From the NCBI GenBank assembly GCA_029879665.1, contig JAOUPW010000072.1, positions 1 through 7,726 of the forward strand: DNA of 7,726 bases, written 5' to 3'. This stretch comes from Rhodospirillales bacterium. Its GTDB lineage: Bacteria; Pseudomonadota; Alphaproteobacteria; Rhodospirillales; JAOUPW01. The notes under the pieces are model-generated. The model saw only the letters and a program-made list of their open reading frames with translations. It was not told the origin of the DNA and made no database searches. Both the position numbers and the translations under genes were made by a program. This document shows positions 5,529-7,726 of the stretch, one piece after another (positions within the stretch are counted from its first letter, which is position 1; every line of letters begins with the position of its first letter).

Positions 5529-7268
5529 TTAAGTCGCCGTCTCGCCCGTTTCCCCGATCGGGGTTTCGGGCAAGGTGTCGCCCGGGCGCACCCGGGTGAA
5601 GTCCACGGGTGTGGTCTTGAGGGCGAGCTTGTCGCTGTCGAGCCGGACGGAGACGAAGGCGGCGTCTTTCGGGTCGCCCTTGTCCGGGAAATCGGACCGG
5701 TGGTGGGATCCCTGCGAGCTTTCCCGGGAAAGAGCGGACGCGGCAATGGCGCGGCTGGTCAAAATCATGTTTTCCAGGTTCAGCCATTGATGCCAGTTGA
5801 GATCGAAGGCGCGGGTGGATTTGGGCACCCCGGTTTGCGCCAGTTCACCCGTCAGGTCTTCCAGCCCGGCAAGGGCGTCCTGCAATCCGGCCTTGTCCCG
5901 TGTGATGCCGGCCTTGTCCCACATCAGGTTTGAAAGCCGGGTCAGCATTCCGGCCAGATCGCCGGCGGGTTTTTCGTAGGGCGACAGGCAGCGGGCGCGG
6001 GCTTCGTCAAGCAGCGCCCGGTCGGGTTCGGCGTGGGCGTTGCGTCCTCGTGCGAACGGCGCCATGGCCCCGCCGGCGACGCCGCCGAAGACGGTGGAAT
6101 CGGCGACTCCGTTGCCGCCCAGGCGGTTGGAGCCATGTACGCCGCCGGTGTCCTCGCCCGCCACATAGAGGCCGGGCAGGGCGGTAGAGCAGTCGAGCCC
6201 GATTTCAATGCCGCCCATCATGTAATGCGCCGTCGGCACCACCGGCACCGGGCCGCCGGCCAGGTCCAGGCCGACGTCGGCGCAACGTTCCACCATGCCT
6301 TTGAACATGCGGCGCACGTTGTCGGGGCCGAGATGGCTCATCTCGATAAAGACGCCGCCGTCTTCCGTACAGTTGCCGGAACGGATTTCGCTGTAGATGG
6401 ATTGCGATACGATGTCCCGAGTCGCCCGTTCGCCCCGCTCGTCGTATTTGAGCATGAACCGTTCGCCGTCGCCGCCCAGCAGGTAGCCGCCGGCGCCGCG
6501 CAGACCTTCTTCCAGTACCGTGCCGGTCAGCCGCGTGCCTTCCCCGGCGAGCAGTCCGGTGGGATGGAACTGCACCATTTCCATATCGCGCAACGGCAAC
6601 CCGGCGCGAAGCGCCATCGCCATGCCGTCGCAGGCCTTGTCGCCCGACGGCGTGTGGTAGCGGTACATGGTCGGCCCGCCGCCGGTGGCCAGCAGCACCG
6701 CCTTTGCTTGTACCCAGACGAAATCGCCGGTGCGCATGTCGACCATCAGGACGCCCGCCAGGCTGCCGTCGCTGGCCGGGATCAGCCCGACGGCGCGGCA
6801 CTCTTCCAGCCGCCGGACATTCCGCGCCCACACCTGTTCGGCGAGACGGTTAATGATCTCGATACCGGTGAGATCGCCTTTGTGAATGGTGCGGTCAAAG
6901 GTCTGTCCGGCGAAGGCCTTGCCGTGCAGGGTGCCGTCCGGGTTGCGGTCGAAAAAGCAGCCCGCTTCGTTTTCCAGTTCCAAAATCCGCTTCGGCGCTT
7001 CGTTCACCAGCAGCCAGGCCAGATCCTGGTTAGGCAGCCAGCTGCCGCCGATGAGGCTGTCCATGAAATGCCGCTCGATACTGTCTCCGGGGATCAGGGC
7101 GGCGTTGTAGCCGCCCTGCACCATGCGGGTGCAGCCGCACTTGCCGAGCAGTCCCTTGGCGGCGACGGCGATGTTCAAATCCGGGTCCGCCTTGAGCGCG
7201 TGCAAGGCGGCAAACAGTCCGGCGCCGCCGGTACCCAAAATCAAAATGTCCGTTTTCAGGGTTTCCAT
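5529..7268 (-). CDS. sdhA: Succinate dehydrogenase/fumarate reductase flavoprotein subunit, variant lacking the FAD-linking His
   Basis: This is the catalytic FAD subunit that interconverts succinate and fumarate, held at the inner membrane by anchor subunits. The 579-residue length fits the family. The FAD-binding motif is GTGGAG (12-17). Active-site residues are conserved: His235 (QFHPTG), Arg284 (ATRDIVSQ), His348 (PTAHYMMGGI) and Arg382 (SNRLGGN). The proton relay Glu254-Arg257-Arg284 matches that known in fumarate reductases. The C-terminal domain (about 430-579) has the usual helical bundle (WHQWLNLENMILTSRAI) and an ESSQGSHHRSDFP variant of the usual ESRGAH motif. The odd point is GKCGCTRMVQGG (42-53): aligned on QGG, Cys46 sits where most SdhA/FrdA proteins have the histidine that covalently binds FAD. 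Bound FAD may therefore be non-covalent, and fumarate reduction may be favoured. The start is one base after the upstream gene's stop with no clear Shine-Dalgarno, suggesting coupling. It could be named frdA; direction is not decidable here. L-aspartate oxidase is less likely given the adjacent anchor genes. Confidence 0.9.
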   Translation of the reverse strand: METLKTDILILGTGGAGLFAALHALKADPDLNIAVAAKGLLGKCGCTRMVQGGYNAALIPGDSIERHFMDSLIGGSWLPNQDLAWLLVNEAPKRILELENEAGCFFDRNPDGTLHGKAFAGQTFDRTIHKGDLTGIEIINRLAEQVWARNVRRLEECRAVGLIPASDGSLAGVLMVDMRTGDFVWVQAKAVLLATGGGPTMYRYHTPSGDKACDGMAMALRAGLPLRDMEMVQFHPTGLLAGEGTRLTGTVLEEGLRGAGGYLLGGDGERFMLKYDERGERATRDIVSQSIYSEIRSGNCTEDGGVFIEMSHLGPDNVRRMFKGMVERCADVGLDLAGGPVPVVPTAHYMMGGIEIGLDCSTALPGLYVAGEDTGGVHGSNRLGGNGVADSTVFGGVAGGAMAPFARGRNAHAEPDRALLDEARARCLSPYEKPAGDLAGMLTRLSNLMWDKAGITRDKAGLQDALAGLEDLTGELAQTGVPKSTRAFDLNWHQWLNLENMILTSRAIAASALSRESSQGSHHRSDFPDKGDPKDAAFVSVRLDSDKLALKTTPVDFTRVRPGDTLPETPIGETGETAT

Positions 7269-7269
7269 G

Positions 7270-7611
7270 TCAGAACGCGTTCAGGCCAAAGAGGCCGCCC
7301 AGCACCAAGGCGCCGGCGGCGGCCAGCGCGATCAGGTTCTTCTGTGTATCCGTCCAGGGCAGAAATTCCACCGCCAAGATGCGCAAGCCTCCCAGGACAT
7401 GAATGCCGAGCAGCACCACCAGTCCGATTTCCGCCAGCTTGACCAGCGGCGCCTCTGTCCAGGCAAGCGCCGTGTCCAGGGCCGCTTCGCCCTGAAGGGC
7501 GAGGCTGAGGAGTAAAAAATGAGCGGGCAGAAACAGGGCCAGCGCCACGCCCGAGGCCCGTTGCGCGAAAAACGCCCACCAGGGGCCGTGATTTCGGGCT
7601 CGCCAGCTCAT
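7270..7611 (-). CDS. sdhC: SdhC-type cytochrome b membrane anchor of succinate dehydrogenase/fumarate reductase
   Basis: A 113-residue membrane protein with three predicted helices (about 19-39, 56-82 and 90-109). The first contains QRASGVALALFLPAHFLLL (17-35), matching the R-x-S-G motif of SdhC that helps form the quinone site (Arg18, Ser20). The second contains HVLGGLRILAVE (71-82), matching the H-x-x-x-G-x-R motif in which the His (E. coli SdhC His84, here His71) is a heme b ligand. The second His of the usual GIRH motif is Ile78 and the following Asp is Glu82. The subunit should pass electrons between the iron-sulfur subunit and the quinone pool. The ATG at 7611 has GGGGGT nine bases upstream and overlaps the upstream gene's stop (ATGA); the longer frame from 7704 is a read of the upstream gene. 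It ends one base before the flavoprotein ATG. Whether it is formally SdhC or SdhD is open. Confidence 0.75.
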   Translation of the reverse strand: MSWRARNHGPWWAFFAQRASGVALALFLPAHFLLLSLALQGEAALDTALAWTEAPLVKLAEIGLVVLLGIHVLGGLRILAVEFLPWTDTQKNLIALAAAGALVLGGLFGLNAF

Positions 7612-7726
7612 AATAAAGTGACCCCCGCGACCGCCGTGAAGCCCATGCCCATCAGGGCCAGGGCGAACAGCAGCGCGGCCACGTCGAGCACCTTGCTCCG
7701 GCAAGAAAGGTGTTCCTGGGCCACCG
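7608..7726 (-). CDS. C-terminal end of a membrane protein, probably second anchor subunit, cut by right window edge
   Basis: Only the last 38 residues are visible. They contain a short polar part (QEHLSCRSKVLD) and one transmembrane helix (VAALLFALALMGMGFTAVAG) ending in VTLL. The TGA overlaps the next gene's ATG (ATGA), so it is co-translated with the SdhC-type anchor. From position, a second membrane anchor of the same succinate dehydrogenase/fumarate reductase complex is the likeliest identity, but too little is seen to prove it. It is not the C-terminus of an iron-sulfur SdhB subunit, which would be soluble and Cys-containing rather than a membrane helix. Confidence 0.6.
   Translation of the reverse strand, partial: VAQEHLSCRSKVLDVAALLFALALMGMGFTAVAGVTLL

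Noticed and set aside
6033..7442. Plus-strand open frame of 469 codons opposite the flavoprotein gene
   Set aside because: It is antisense to a gene with full family motifs. Its product is Arg/Ala/Gly/His-rich low-complexity sequence without recognisable domains, as expected from the reverse strand of GC-rich coding DNA.
7612..7704. N-terminal extension of the SdhC-type anchor from 7704
   Set aside because: It overlaps the membrane-helix coding end of the upstream gene in another frame. The ATG at 7611 has GGGGGT upstream and begins directly before the SdhC motif.
1..7726. CRISPR arrays, tRNA genes, insertion sequences, phage or defence genes
   Set aside because: No repeat-spacer pattern, tRNA cloverleaf, transposase, terminal repeats or defence-type domain could be seen on either strand; the window is filled by housekeeping and membrane genes.

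Overview
The window looks like the chromosome of a GC-rich Gram-negative bacterium, most likely an alphaproteobacterium and possibly Rhodospirillales-like. This is inferred from base composition, protein style and gene neighbourhood, not from a database match. It is densely coding: nine genes, two of them cut by the window edges, with no intergenic stretch longer than about 160 bases. I see no tRNA, rRNA, insertion sequence, CRISPR array or clear sign of recent transfer.

Left block (1-3137, minus strand, read right to left): a secreted SH3-domain protein of unknown role, then gatC, gatA and gatB (gatB cut by the left edge). GatCAB is the amidotransferase that converts misacylated Glu-tRNA(Gln) and/or Asp-tRNA(Asn) to the correct aminoacyl-tRNA. 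gatC/gatA and gatA/gatB each overlap by four bases (ATGA), so translation is probably coupled.

Middle block (3296-5486, plus strand), divergent from the SH3 gene: ruvX (pre-16S rRNA nuclease / RuvC-fold resolvase family), a ten-helix AEC-family transporter whose start overlaps the ruvX stop (ATGA), and an exported Sel1-repeat protein with an unrecognised C-terminal region. A 158-base divergent intergenic region with a CCCGGG-A-CCCGGG palindrome separates the two blocks.

Right block (5529-7726, minus strand), convergent with the Sel1 gene: the end of a small membrane protein, a three-helix SdhC-type cytochrome b anchor, and a succinate dehydrogenase / fumarate reductase flavoprotein. These look like one membrane-bound succinate:quinone oxidoreductase or quinol:fumarate reductase operon. 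It is not the usual sdhCDAB layout: the flavoprotein is the last gene and no iron-sulfur subunit follows it. The flavoprotein keeps the dicarboxylate-site and proton-relay residues but has Cys46 where the FAD-linking histidine normally sits. This is the most interesting signal in the window. Otherwise the region is mostly ordinary housekeeping, and I found no convincing novel multi-gene system.
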